Shown: one piece after another, positions 25,035 to 33,663 of the stretch | Layout of the letters: every line of letters starts with the position of its first letter | Position numbering within the stretch: the stretch's first letter is position 1 | Source of the DNA: JAGVPT01 sp035505655 | GTDB taxonomy: Bacteria; Bacteroidota; Ignavibacteria; UBA10030; UBA8401 | NCBI GenBank assembly: GCA_035505655.1 | Contig: DATJQP010000099.1 | Coordinates: 1 to 64,000, forward strand | DNA: 64,000 nucleotides | Direction of reading: 5' to 3' | Notes under the pieces: generated by a model | The model's database searches: none | Seen by the model: only the letters and a program-made list of their open reading frames with translations | Told to the model about the DNA's origin: nothing | Made by a program: the position numbers and the translations under genes

Positions 25035-27773
25035 ATGGACCCCGTTGTCGAGTCGATAGGGAAGATACGGCAGGCTCTTGCCGACGAGGCAAAGGCCCGC
25101 GCAGTCTATCCGGCCAGGGCGATCCTGACGAACGGGATCCGCGCGGCGGTTTTGGAAGGAAGCGCCCTCTACCGGTTTGAGGTCCCGGAGAATTTCCTCT
25201 TCGAGCCGACATTCGACGTCCGCTGTTCAATCGGCTCGAAGCTCCGCTTTTCATTTCCCGCCATCGTTGCGGACACGCATCACCAGTTCGTTTTCTTCCT
25301 GTTTCCGTTTGACATGGGGGAGACGATCGGTGAGGTTGCGTGCGAATGGAGTCCCTCTGAAGGCATCGACCGACTCGCCAGTTATTACAAAGGCCTGGAC
25401 GAAGGCGACATCCTCACGGCACTCGTCGCACGCGACTTCTCGGGGGTTGCCAGGCCCTCGTCGAAAGAACCGATCTTCCCTTCCACCTTTACCCAGTCCC
25501 AGCGAGATGCGGTGCGGAATTCCATGTCGAGGCGAATCTCCGTGATTGTCGGAGAACGCAAACGGGGAAAAACGGGTGTCGCGGCGTCGCTGATGTTCAG
25601 CGCCATCCGGGAGGGAAAACGAGTGCTCTATCTTACTCCCTCATCGGGTGGGCTCCACGATTGCATGAAGGAAGTGGCCGCGCTCAATCCGGTCGTCGCC
25701 GAGGAATCGATCCTCGCCCTCGACCCGGGGCTTACGCTTCTGCCGCCCCTTCCGATGCCTTCCGCTTCGTTGCGGTTCAATGAAAATCCGGCTGCTCTTG
25801 AGAACCTCAGAAGGCTGACGCGGGCTGTTTCCGCCGAGCACGAGTATGATCGCGCTGCCGCCCTTGCCGCCCGGGTCGCTGAGAAGCAACAACAGGTGGA
25901 AGAAGCCGCGGCCGAGGGGGAGGAGCTCAGGGCGGAGCTTGCACGCCTCCAGGGGGCGAGCATGATCGAGCGGATGAAACTGCGGATCGGGAAGGCCGAC
26001 ATCGACCGGGTGCAGGCACAACTCCAGGACAAACTCGCGCTCGTTGACCGGCTGAAGGAACACGCATCGACCCTTCTTAAGGACCAGTTCAGAAAGGAAT
26101 CGCAGTTCCCCGTGCCGTTGAAAGAGAAAAGGGAACTCGAGAAACTTTTGTCACAGCCGGCGGCACTCGAGATGGTCTTCCCTCGCCCGCCCGCGGAGGT
26201 CCGATGTGTTGCGGCGACCCTCCGGCAAGCGCTGAGCATGAAACGGGAGTTGCTCGGCGCCTTCGACGTCGTCTGTATTGACGATGCTCACGCCCTCAGC
26301 CTTGCGGAGTTTTTCTGGGCTGCCTCGAACGCCAAAGGCCAATGCTTCATCCTTGCCGACGCCGCGGAGCAACCTCCTCAGTCGATTTCCCAGGGAGAAC
26401 CCTCCCGGGTGTGGCTGCAGAAGAATTACCTTGTGTATCTTCAGGGGGACAGGGGAGACCTCGTGCGCTTTTCCGCCGACCAGCTTCCCCCCGCAATCGC
26501 GAGCGCACTGACCTCTCCGGAGGCTCCGCGCTCCCTCTTCGTCGCGTCGCTCGAGTCGGCCCTTGACGCCGCGCCGCTTCCACCGGCACTCCCGGGGAGA
26601 GTCTACGTCGTCAACACGCAGGACCAGCGGGGAATCTCGGAGCAGTACCTCGGGAAGAAAAAGATCCTCCCCTTCAACGATGCGAACGGGCGCAAGGTCG
26701 TGGAGTGCGTGAAGCACGCGCTCCTGAGCGGAACCACAAGCCAGGAAGACATTCTCGTCGTCGTCCCGCCGAGCGGGCAGGCGACATACCTGCGCGAATT
26801 GCTCCGGGCGCAACAAATGACCGGCGTCGAGGTGGCCTGCCTCGGCTCGTTGCGACTTTGCTCGAAACGATCGGTGGTGTTCGATACGACCGTCGCCGGG
26901 GTCGACTTTACGCTCAGGCATCTGGACGAAAAGAAGCTCGGTCTCGTCCGGATGGCCGATACGCTCAACACGCTTCTCTCGACGGTGCGGGAGGACCTCT
27001 ACATCGTCGCGGACCTGGCGTATTTCGGCACGCGGTACAAGGATCGCCTCGTGACGAAGATCATCGGACTGTTGAAATACCGCGCGGAGATCGCCGGGAA
27101 TATTCCGAGTGCAGTGCGCCGGTTCGACGACCTCGCTCCCGAACTGCGGAAGAAGGTTCTTTTTCTTTCATCAGAAGAGAAACAAGGAAAGGACTATGCC
27201 GCTCGGATGGAACAGGCGCGTGCGGCCTCGATCGAAGCGGCGAAGTCGGGGACACAGCAGTCGATTGCGATGGCCGAACGGAAGCTCAAGAGCGATGCCT
27301 TCTCGGCCGTCCTGCGGGTCATTGCGAAACGGGAGGTCGTCAACACCATCGCTCAGTACCTTGAAGCCTTTCCCCTCTACAGGTCGACCTCCGAGACCAT
27401 GACGGCGGCCGCGCTGCTCCCCGAGCTTGAATGCGACAACGAGAACGACTTCAAGCGCGTCATGAATTTGTGGAACCTCCTTATCTACGAGACGTCGGAC
27501 GCCGAGAAAATCGACCATCCCCTCGCCTCGAAAGCGCGCGTGAGTGCCAAGCTTGCGTCGGATATGCAGCAGCTCCATGCCTACTATCATTCCGACCTCG
27601 AATTCGTCGTCGAAGTCGGAAAGCATAAACTTGCCCAAAGTGTCCAGCAGATCTTCAACGACTGCATCGGGAAGCGCCCCGTGACACCGTCGGACTGGAT
27701 GAAAGCCTACCTCGTTTTCCTTGGGAGGATGGAAAAATACCTTGAGACGGTTGTGAATCAGATCAGGAAGTAG
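25035..27773 (+). CDS. Degenerate UPF1-like SF1 helicase-related protein, function unknown
   Basis: A 912-residue protein I cannot assign to a named family. An N-terminal domain (1-145) precedes a helicase-like core: Q motif FTQSQRDAV (152-160), Walker A GERKRGKT (173-180), motif Ia LYLTPSS (198-204), Walker B VVCIDDAHA (412-420) and a motif III-like ILADAAEQPP (439-448). A long coiled coil (about 265-350) is inserted between Ia and II. The second RecA-like domain is worn: where UPF1-like enzymes have SFQG (motif V) this has SLRLC (about 605), and at motif VI the ALTRA arginine is replaced (LNTLLSTVREDLYIVAD, 644-660). A helical C-terminus (about 780-912) follows. ATP binding looks possible, strand unwinding doubtful. 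It follows the deoxynucleoside kinase and ends at a terminator. Confidence 0.85.
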   Translation: MDPVVESIGKIRQALADEAKARAVYPARAILTNGIRAAVLEGSALYRFEVPENFLFEPTFDVRCSIGSKLRFSFPAIVADTHHQFVFFLFPFDMGETIGEVACEWSPSEGIDRLASYYKGLDEGDILTALVARDFSGVARPSSKEPIFPSTFTQSQRDAVRNSMSRRISVIVGERKRGKTGVAASLMFSAIREGKRVLYLTPSSGGLHDCMKEVAALNPVVAEESILALDPGLTLLPPLPMPSASLRFNENPAALENLRRLTRAVSAEHEYDRAAALAARVAEKQQQVEEAAAEGEELRAELARLQGASMIERMKLRIGKADIDRVQAQLQDKLALVDRLKEHASTLLKDQFRKESQFPVPLKEKRELEKLLSQPAALEMVFPRPPAEVRCVAATLRQALSMKRELLGAFDVVCIDDAHALSLAEFFWAASNAKGQCFILADAAEQPPQSISQGEPSRVWLQKNYLVYLQGDRGDLVRFSADQLPPAIASALTSPEAPRSLFVASLESALDAAPLPPALPGRVYVVNTQDQRGISEQYLGKKKILPFNDANGRKVVECVKHALLSGTTSQEDILVVVPPSGQATYLRELLRAQQMTGVEVACLGSLRLCSKRSVVFDTTVAGVDFTLRHLDEKKLGLVRMADTLNTLLSTVREDLYIVADLAYFGTRYKDRLVTKIIGLLKYRAEIAGNIPSAVRRFDDLAPELRKKVLFLSSEEKQGKDYAARMEQARAASIEAAKSGTQQSIAMAERKLKSDAFSAVLRVIAKREVVNTIAQYLEAFPLYRSTSETMTAAALLPELECDNENDFKRVMNLWNLLIYETSDAEKIDHPLASKARVSAKLASDMQQLHAYYHSDLEFVVEVGKHKLAQSVQQIFNDCIGKRPVTPSDWMKAYLVFLGRMEKYLETVVNQIRK

Positions 27774-27781
27774 AGACGATG

Positions 27782-27840
27782 GAGGCCGCGACTCGGCCTC
27801 GAGAGCATGAAACGAAAAACCCGGCTAAGCGCCGGGTTTT
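27782..27840. terminator. Tandem hairpins, bidirectional terminator
   Basis: A first stem, GAGGCCG (27782-27788) with CGGCCTC (27794-27800), is followed by AAAACCCGGC (27816-27825) with GCCGGGTTTT (27831-27840) and further T. The second is a good intrinsic terminator in both directions and lies between the convergent helicase-like gene and the ctp gene. Confidence 0.88.
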
Positions 27841-27877
27841 CGATTTTGACCCTTCTCTTTGCGTCAACAGCCGCGGC

Positions 27878-29527
27878 TTATTCGGCCGACTTCAGCATGG
27901 CCACGTAGGCTTTCTTCGCGCCGAGGAGTTTCGCCGCGGTCTGAACCTGGAGGTCGGTGAGAAGGGACGCCTTGATCCGTCCCCGCTCTCCGGTGTACCG
28001 GCCCACGATTTCCTGGCGGAGTTCTTCGCGGAGTTCGTCTTTGTGGCGTGAGAACGCGGTCGCCTTTTCCGCGTCGAGCTGTTTCTGCAATTCGCCGAGG
28101 GTTTCAACCGCGGTGCTGCTGTAGTGTTCTTTTTCGAGGACGTCGCGGAGCTCCACAAGCTTCCGGTCGGCCTCATCGTTGAATTCGAACTTTTCCTGCT
28201 TCAGGTACTCCTCGAATTCCTTCATGATCCCGTCGGTGACGTTGAAGTCTCCGTCACCGGTCGGATGCTGAGCGACGTAATGCGTCGCGAAGTTGAAGAA
28301 CATCGCCTTGCGGATGAGCTCCGTATAGAGTGCGCTCGGCTCCGGCTCGTTGACGAGCGAATCCGGAGCGATACCTCCCGCGTCGAGGAACTTCCTTCCG
28401 TGAGCGGTGGAGAATTCGTGCCTGAGGCTGTCGGGAGTGACGAGGAAGACGCCGTCCTTGTTCTTGTGCATGTAGTCGATCTCCTGGATGCTCCGGCCGC
28501 TCGGCGTATAGTACCGCGCCGTCGTGATCTTGAGGGATGCGTTGTACCCGAGCTGGGTGATCGTCTGCACGAGCCCCTTGCCGAACGAGCGGGTTCCGAC
28601 GATGATCCCCCGGTCGAGGTCCTGGATAGCTCCGGCGACGATTTCGCTGGCGCTGGCGCTGTTTCTGTTGATAAGGACGGCGAGGGGAATGTCGCCGGCG
28701 ATCGGATCCGCATCGACGGTGTACATCTTTTCATCGTCACTCTGTCTGCCGCGCGTCGTGACGACGGTGCTCCCCTTCGGGTTGAAATCGCTGACAATGT
28801 CCACGGCGGCCTCCAGGAGCCCGCCGGGATTGTTCCGGAGGTCGAGGATGATGCCGCGGGGATTTCCTTTTGCCTTCAATTCCTTGATCGCCTCGCGCAC
28901 CTCGTCCCCGGCCCTCCGGGCAAACCGGTCAAGCCGGATGTACCCGATGCCGTTGTCGAGGTATCCGGAGTACGAGACATTGTTCACCTGGATGACTTCC
29001 CGGACAAGGGCAAACTCGAGCGGTTGCTTCTCTCCCTCGCGCTCGATCTTCATCTTCACGACGGTGCCGGGCTCGCCGCGGACCCGACTCCTCACCGAAT
29101 CGGGGTTCATGTTGAAGATCTTCTCGCCGTTGATTTCGACAATACGGTCGCCGGCGCGGATCCCCTGTTTTTGCGCGGCGTATCCTTCCATCGGCGCGAT
29201 GACCGTGATGTAGCCGTCGCGCACCCCGATCGATATTCCGACGCCTCCGTACTCCCCGTGAGTGATGAGATCGATCTCCTCCCCCTCGTGATCTCCGTAG
29301 AAGACGGTGTACGGGTCGAGAGTCTCGAGCATCCCGTCGATCCCGGCTTGCATGAATTTCGCCGGGTCGATCTCGTCGACGTAGCTCGTGCTGACCTCCT
29401 TGTAAACCTGGCCAAAGAGGTCAATGTTTTTGTTGATGCTGAGATAGAGATCGTCGTTGATGACAAACCCGACGCCGACCCCCACGGCAACACCGATGAG
29501 GATCCAGAGATAAAGCTTCTTCTTCAT
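27878..29527 (-). CDS. Carboxy-terminal processing protease (S41, CtpA/Prc type)
   Basis: Periplasmic serine protease that trims or degrades proteins from their C-terminus. From the ATG at 29527 it has 549 residues: an N-terminal membrane anchor (about 4-24), a substrate-tethering helical part, a PDZ domain (about 83-165, GGVGISIGVRDG, GIRAGDRIVEINGE) and the S41 core with LDLRNNPGG (228-236), the Ser site NRNSASASE (about 287-295) and the Lys site SFGKGLVQ (about 314-321). The long C-terminal part (about 440-549) is charged and helical. An in-frame ATG at 29611 would add 28 unlikely residues before the anchor. The gene is monocistronic and divergent from the VKOR gene. Confidence 0.95.
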   Translation of the reverse strand: MKKKLYLWILIGVAVGVGVGFVINDDLYLSINKNIDLFGQVYKEVSTSYVDEIDPAKFMQAGIDGMLETLDPYTVFYGDHEGEEIDLITHGEYGGVGISIGVRDGYITVIAPMEGYAAQKQGIRAGDRIVEINGEKIFNMNPDSVRSRVRGEPGTVVKMKIEREGEKQPLEFALVREVIQVNNVSYSGYLDNGIGYIRLDRFARRAGDEVREAIKELKAKGNPRGIILDLRNNPGGLLEAAVDIVSDFNPKGSTVVTTRGRQSDDEKMYTVDADPIAGDIPLAVLINRNSASASEIVAGAIQDLDRGIIVGTRSFGKGLVQTITQLGYNASLKITTARYYTPSGRSIQEIDYMHKNKDGVFLVTPDSLRHEFSTAHGRKFLDAGGIAPDSLVNEPEPSALYTELIRKAMFFNFATHYVAQHPTGDGDFNVTDGIMKEFEEYLKQEKFEFNDEADRKLVELRDVLEKEHYSSTAVETLGELQKQLDAEKATAFSRHKDELREELRQEIVGRYTGERGRIKASLLTDLQVQTAAKLLGAKKAYVAMLKSAE

Positions 29528-29794
29528 GCGTTCAATCCCGGTCTGTTTGTGATGAGGCCCTGCCGAAAAAAGGTAGACTTTATTTTGCCGGAAGTCTATA
29601 TCCTTCAACACAGAGTCGTTCTATAAAGTTTATCGGATGGATGAGGAAGCTGCTGGAGGCCGAAAATGGATGCCGCGACGAGGCCTGGAAAAAATACCAG
29701 CCGGGGCTCTTCATATGACACTCTCCGGAGCAAATCGTTTGACTGTGGATGCCGGTGCGGAGAGGCGAAAAAGGGGACAGAGCGCGCCTTTCTG

Positions 29795-29825
29795 TTGATT
29801 CTCTCTTCGTGGATTCATACTTTGA
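29795..29825 (+). promoter_or_regulatory. Promoter of the VKOR-GMC operon, unusually close to the start codon
   Basis: TTG at 29795-29797, a 20-bp spacer, TACTTTGA at 29818-29825, which fits TAnnTTTG well. The VKOR ATG is at 29829, only three bases beyond the element, so the transcript would begin at or within the start codon (leaderless). Confidence 0.6.
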
Positions 29826-29828
29826 TCC

Positions 29829-30248
29829 ATGATAGAGTTGTTGCTGGCCTCGTGCGCGATCTGCGGCCTTGCGATCGCGTCTTACTTCTCCCTGGTCTAT
29901 TACGACGTTCTTGAGCCCGACAACCGGTGGATTCCCTCCTTTTGCAGGATGGAACGGCAAAGCTGCATTTATATCCTCAGCACACCCCAGGCCAAGGTCT
30001 TCCGCGTGCCGAACAGCGTTCTCGGCGTCCTCTATTACGCGGCGATACTCGTGCTCCCCATTTCGGTTTTTGAAATCTATTTTCTTATCGCCTCGATCTT
30101 TGCCGTCGGGATTGGGATGTACCTTGTTCACGCCCTGATCGTGAAACTGAGGACTCCCTGTCCGCTCTGCTACACCGCACACGGCATCAATCTTGTCATC
30201 GCGAATCTCCTCATCGTGAGGGAAATCCAGGCCCATTTCGTACAGTAA
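29829..30248 (+). CDS. Vitamin K epoxide reductase (VKOR) family protein
   Basis: A 139-residue inner membrane thiol oxidoreductase with four hydrophobic helices. VKOR homologues reoxidise periplasmic disulfide donors and pass electrons to quinone. The family set is complete: the loop cysteine pair C39 and C46 (SFCRMERQSC), PNSVLGVLYY with the conserved Ser, and the active-site CXXC, CPLCYTAH (C111, C114). No thioredoxin domain is fused, unlike many bacterial VKORs, so a separate DsbA/Trx-like partner is expected. It opens a three-gene run with a Tat-signal subunit (17-bp gap) and a GMC dehydrogenase. Confidence 0.93.
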   Translation: MIELLLASCAICGLAIASYFSLVYYDVLEPDNRWIPSFCRMERQSCIYILSTPQAKVFRVPNSVLGVLYYAAILVLPISVFEIYFLIASIFAVGIGMYLVHALIVKLRTPCPLCYTAHGINLVIANLLIVREIQAHFVQ

Positions 30249-30265
30249 AAAAGGATCTGTGGCCG

Positions 30266-30814
30266 ATGCCAGGAACATTCTCCCGGAGAAAATTTCTCAA
30301 AGACACCGCGTTCGGTCTCATCGTTCTCTCCGCGGCACGCTTCATTCCCCTCGATCGCGCTGCCGCTGCGCTGAAAAATCTCCCGGATCAACTGAAGTTC
30401 TTCTCTCCGATGGAGTTTCTCATCATGGAGAATGTTGCGGGACGGATCGTCGGGACGCCGGCCCCGGGGATGGCATCGGTGGAGGATGTCGGAGTCGCGC
30501 TTCGTGCGGATGCGTTCCTCGCCGGCGCGGAGCCGGAGATCCAGAATCAGTTACACGAACTCCTTGCCGTTTTCAACGGAGCCCTCTTCGCCTTTCTCTT
30601 CGAATTTCAGTTCTCAAGCTTCGTCAATATGTCGCCGGAAGATCAGGACGCGTACCTCAACGGCTGGATGACAAGCTCGCTGGCGTTCCGCCGGACCGCC
30701 TTTCAGGCCCTCAAGCGGCTGAGCCTGACCCTTTTCTACACCGACCCCCGCGCATGGGAAGAGATCCGTTATGACGGAATGTTCCTGCCGTGGGAAAGAG
30801 AAAAGAAACAGTAG
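30266..30814 (+). CDS. Tat-exported gluconate 2-dehydrogenase subunit 3-like protein
   Basis: A 182-residue small subunit expected to pair with the GMC flavoprotein encoded next to it. The N-terminus is a twin-arginine signal (FSRRKFLKD, R7-R8, then a hydrophobic stretch to about A35). The body fits the gluconate 2-dehydrogenase subunit 3 family: SPMEFLIMENVAGRIVGTPAPGMASVEDVGV, a helical middle, and the C-terminal YTDPRAWEEIRYDG. Since the GMC protein has no signal of its own, this subunit probably carries it through the Tat system already folded with FAD. Six bases separate the stop from the GMC start. Confidence 0.88.
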   Translation: MPGTFSRRKFLKDTAFGLIVLSAARFIPLDRAAAALKNLPDQLKFFSPMEFLIMENVAGRIVGTPAPGMASVEDVGVALRADAFLAGAEPEIQNQLHELLAVFNGALFAFLFEFQFSSFVNMSPEDQDAYLNGWMTSSLAFRRTAFQALKRLSLTLFYTDPRAWEEIRYDGMFLPWEREKKQ

Positions 30815-30820
30815 CATGGA

Positions 30821-32359
30821 ATGGCAATGATCCTGCAGGGTAAAGACGTCACAACACCGGTGCGCGAGAATGCGGATGTCTGCATCATCGGTTCGGGATG
30901 CGGCGGGGGCGCTGCTGCCAAGGTCCTTGCAGAGGCCGGACGAAGGGTGGTCGTCCTCGAGGAAGGTGGCTACTATACCGCCTCCGATTTTGATATGACG
31001 GAGGAGACCGCGTACAGGAATCTCTATCGCGAGCGGGGTGGGCAAGCGACGGACGACCTCGCGGTGACGGTTCTTCAAGGACGGTGCGTCGGGGGAAGCT
31101 CGACGGTGAACTGGACGACGTCGCTCCGGACTCCGGAATTCGTTCTCGACAGATGGGAACATGTCTTCGACGTGAAAGGCCTTTCACTGAAGGAACTCGA
31201 GCCGTATTTTGAAAGGATCGAAAAATACCTCAACATCCATCTGGAGCCGGAAGAGCATCATAACCCGAACAACCGCATTATTCTGACGGGGGCTCAGAAA
31301 CTCGGCTACCGGGCGCGGGCGATCGGGCGCAACACACGCGATTGTCAGGAAGCGGGGGCCTGCGGTCTTGGATGTCCGTTCGATGCAAAGCTCTCCGTCA
31401 ACGTGACCTATATTCCGGACGCGGTCAAAGCGGGAGCCGTGGTGTGCGCGGATTTCAAGGCGGAGAATATCGAGGTGATCGGGAACACGAAGCGCGTTTA
31501 CGGGACCGTTATCGACCGCGCGACGAACGCCCGAAAGACCGATTTTGTTGTCGAGGCTCCCGTCGTCATCCTCTCGGCGGGAGCCATTCACACTCCCGCG
31601 CTCCTTTTCCGGTCCGGCCTCGCGAACTCCAGCGGCGAGGTCGGGAACCACCTGACCCTTCATCTCACCTCGGCGGTGCTCGGAATGTTCGAGGGCGTCG
31701 TGTATCCCGCCGGCGGAATCCCGCAATCGGCGATGTGCGATGAGTTCCTCAACACCAACAACGACGGCGGCGGGTTCTGGATCGAGGCGGTGCCGGCCTA
31801 CCCCGTGCTCGCGAGCCTGGCGCTTCCCGGGTTTGGCGACAGTCACAAGGCGCTCATGAGAGGGTACAAACACATCGGCGCTTCGATCGTCCTGGTGAAA
31901 GAGATCGATTCGGAGGGAAGCGTGGGCCTTAACGAGTACGGCCGGCCGGTGATCTCTTACAACATCGGGGAGAAAGATCTCGACTGCATGAAGCGGGGGC
32001 TCAAAACGGCGGCAAGGATCCACTTTGCCGCGGGGGCGAAGAAGGTCCTGACACTCCACGCGGAGAAAAACGAGTTCACTTCGTCGGGGGAGCTTGATGA
32101 AGGCTTTGCAAGGGCGAGGTGGGGACGAAACGAGCTGTCGCTGTACAGCGCTCACCCGCTCGGCACCTGCCGCATGGCCGAACATCCTCTTCGCTCCGTC
32201 GTGAATTCTCATTGCGAAACGCACGATATCGGCGGACTCTTTGTCATCGACGGGAGCGTCATGCCGACATCGCTTGGAGTGAACCCGCAATTGACGATCC
32301 TTGCCGTTGCGGAGAAAAGTGCCGAGTGGATCGCCGAGAACTTTCCACGACCGCAATAA
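30821..32359 (+). CDS. GMC-family FAD dehydrogenase
   Basis: A 512-residue glucose-methanol-choline oxidoreductase. It has the FAD dinucleotide motif CIIGSGCGGGAAAKVLAEAG (21-40), GRCVGGSSTVNW (about 87-98), the second GMC signature region (VILSAGAIHTPALL) and the C-terminal active-site block AHPLGTCRM plus DGSVMPTSLGVNPQLTILAVAE. It has no signal peptide and most likely leaves the cell with the Tat-signal subunit upstream. Related complexes oxidise gluconate, sorbitol or other sugars/alcohols and feed electrons to a cytochrome c subunit. No such cytochrome is adjacent. Substrate unknown. The CGLGC motif (about residue 177) resembles a short Cys pair seen in this subgroup. Confidence 0.93.
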   Translation: MAMILQGKDVTTPVRENADVCIIGSGCGGGAAAKVLAEAGRRVVVLEEGGYYTASDFDMTEETAYRNLYRERGGQATDDLAVTVLQGRCVGGSSTVNWTTSLRTPEFVLDRWEHVFDVKGLSLKELEPYFERIEKYLNIHLEPEEHHNPNNRIILTGAQKLGYRARAIGRNTRDCQEAGACGLGCPFDAKLSVNVTYIPDAVKAGAVVCADFKAENIEVIGNTKRVYGTVIDRATNARKTDFVVEAPVVILSAGAIHTPALLFRSGLANSSGEVGNHLTLHLTSAVLGMFEGVVYPAGGIPQSAMCDEFLNTNNDGGGFWIEAVPAYPVLASLALPGFGDSHKALMRGYKHIGASIVLVKEIDSEGSVGLNEYGRPVISYNIGEKDLDCMKRGLKTAARIHFAAGAKKVLTLHAEKNEFTSSGELDEGFARARWGRNELSLYSAHPLGTCRMAEHPLRSVVNSHCETHDIGGLFVIDGSVMPTSLGVNPQLTILAVAEKSAEWIAENFPRPQ

Positions 32360-32378
32360 CGGTAATAGCATTCATCCA

Positions 32379-32412
32379 GACCCCGGGCCCGCCCCGGCGC
32401 CATCCCGGGGTC
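32379..32412 (+). terminator. Strong G+C hairpin after the GMC gene
   Basis: A perfect 9-bp stem, GACCCCGGG (32379-32387) with CCCGGGGTC (32404-32412), and a 16-nt loop that is itself G+C-rich. No T-run follows directly, so it may act as a transcript 3' end or weak terminator ahead of the dnaN promoter. Confidence 0.5.
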
Positions 32413-32422
32413 CGTTCGATCC

Positions 32423-32454
32423 TTGAATTTTGTTCGGAAATTCGGTACATTTTG
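32423..32454 (+). promoter_or_regulatory. Promoter of the dnaN-recF-gyrB cluster, Bacteroidota type
   Basis: TTG at 32423-32425, a 20-bp spacer, TACATTTTG at 32446-32454. The leader to the start at 32530 contains a stem, GCCAAAG with CTTTGGC, around 32478-32501. Confidence 0.65.
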
Positions 32455-32529
32455 AGATAGAAACTCACAACCCTAACGCCAAAGGCGCACCGGTCTTTGG
32501 CTGAGCAGTTGCCTCTCAAGGAGATCTCC

Positions 32530-33645
32530 ATGAAATTTTCCGTTACCAGCAGCGAACTCCAGAAAGCGCTCTCGAAAACCATCGGTGTCGTCCCCACGCG
32601 CTCAACCCTCCCCATCCTTGAAAACCTCCTCTTTGAGATCTCAAAGAACGTCCTGAAAATCACCGCGACAGACCTGGAAATTTCCATGACCATCGCGGTC
32701 AACGTAAAGGGGATGGAAGACGGCGTCATCGCGATCCCGGCAAAAAGGATCGTCGATACGATACGAGCGCTGCCGGACGTCCAGGTGGTCTTCACCATCG
32801 ACACCGACAACAACAAGGTGAAGATGGTGACCGAGAACGGAGAGTACTCCCTGACGGGCGAATCGAGCGAGGAATTCCCCACAATCCCTCAGTTCAAGGG
32901 GGAAAACGAGATCGCTATCGACGCGGAGATGTTGCGCCAACTCATCGGCAAGACCGCCTTCGCCGTGAGCACCGACGAGCTCCGGCCCGCGATGATGGGG
33001 GTCCTCTTCCAACTCAAGGAGACCGAGATCCGCGCCGTGGCGACCGACGGACATCGTCTCGTGAGGACGATCAACCGCTCGTATTCGTCGCCGAAATTCA
33101 AGAAGGACATCGTCATACCGTCAAAAGCGCTCGGCCTGGTCTCGAAACTCGCCGAGGAGGGTAAGACCAAAATCCTCGTCAACGATTCCCACATCATGTT
33201 CCAGTCCGAAGGGACGACCCTCATCTCGCGGCTCATCGAGGAGAACTACCCGAACTACGAGTCGGTGATCCCCCAGGACAACGACAAAGCCCTTGTCGTC
33301 AGCAAAGATCAGCTCCTCTCGTCGGTCCGGCGCGTGTCGCTCTACTCGAGCTCGACGACGCACCAGATACGACTCACGCTGAAGAAAAACGAATTGACGG
33401 TCGCCGCCGAGGATGTCGATTTCGGGAGCGAGGCGCGGGAGACGATCCCGTGCGAGTATTCTTCCGAGGAGATGGAGATCGGATTCAACTCCGGGTATGT
33501 CGTCGACGTGCTCACGCACATCGAATCCGACGAGGCGGTCTTCAAGTTCAGCTCGCCCACCCGGGCGGGTATTGTCTCGCCTCGTCCGCAGAGGGAGAAG
33601 GAGGACGTCCTCATGCTCATCATGCCGGTGAGGCTGAACAATTAA
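32530..33645 (+). CDS. dnaN: DNA polymerase III beta subunit (sliding clamp)
   Basis: The ring clamp that tethers DNA polymerase to the template. The 371-residue product starts MKFSVTSSELQKALSKTIGVVPTRSTLPILENLL and shows the three-domain repeat. The end LMLIMPVRL is the usual conserved C-terminus (MPMRL-like), forming part of the partner-binding pocket. I chose the ATG at 32530 because AAGGAG lies 7 bases upstream. The gene leads dnaN-recF-DUF721-gyrB, with recF 18 bp downstream. It lies about 30 kb from dnaA. Confidence 0.98.
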   Translation: MKFSVTSSELQKALSKTIGVVPTRSTLPILENLLFEISKNVLKITATDLEISMTIAVNVKGMEDGVIAIPAKRIVDTIRALPDVQVVFTIDTDNNKVKMVTENGEYSLTGESSEEFPTIPQFKGENEIAIDAEMLRQLIGKTAFAVSTDELRPAMMGVLFQLKETEIRAVATDGHRLVRTINRSYSSPKFKKDIVIPSKALGLVSKLAEEGKTKILVNDSHIMFQSEGTTLISRLIEENYPNYESVIPQDNDKALVVSKDQLLSSVRRVSLYSSSTTHQIRLTLKKNELTVAAEDVDFGSEARETIPCEYSSEEMEIGFNSGYVVDVLTHIESDEAVFKFSSPTRAGIVSPRPQREKEDVLMLIMPVRLNN

Positions 33646-33663
33646 CACGGGCACGCGGACGGT

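Noticed and set aside
27178..27190. Possible frameshift in the helicase-like gene as the cause of its missing motifs
   Set aside because: The frame is open over all 912 codons with consistent codon use and recognisable helicase-like text on both sides of each lost motif.
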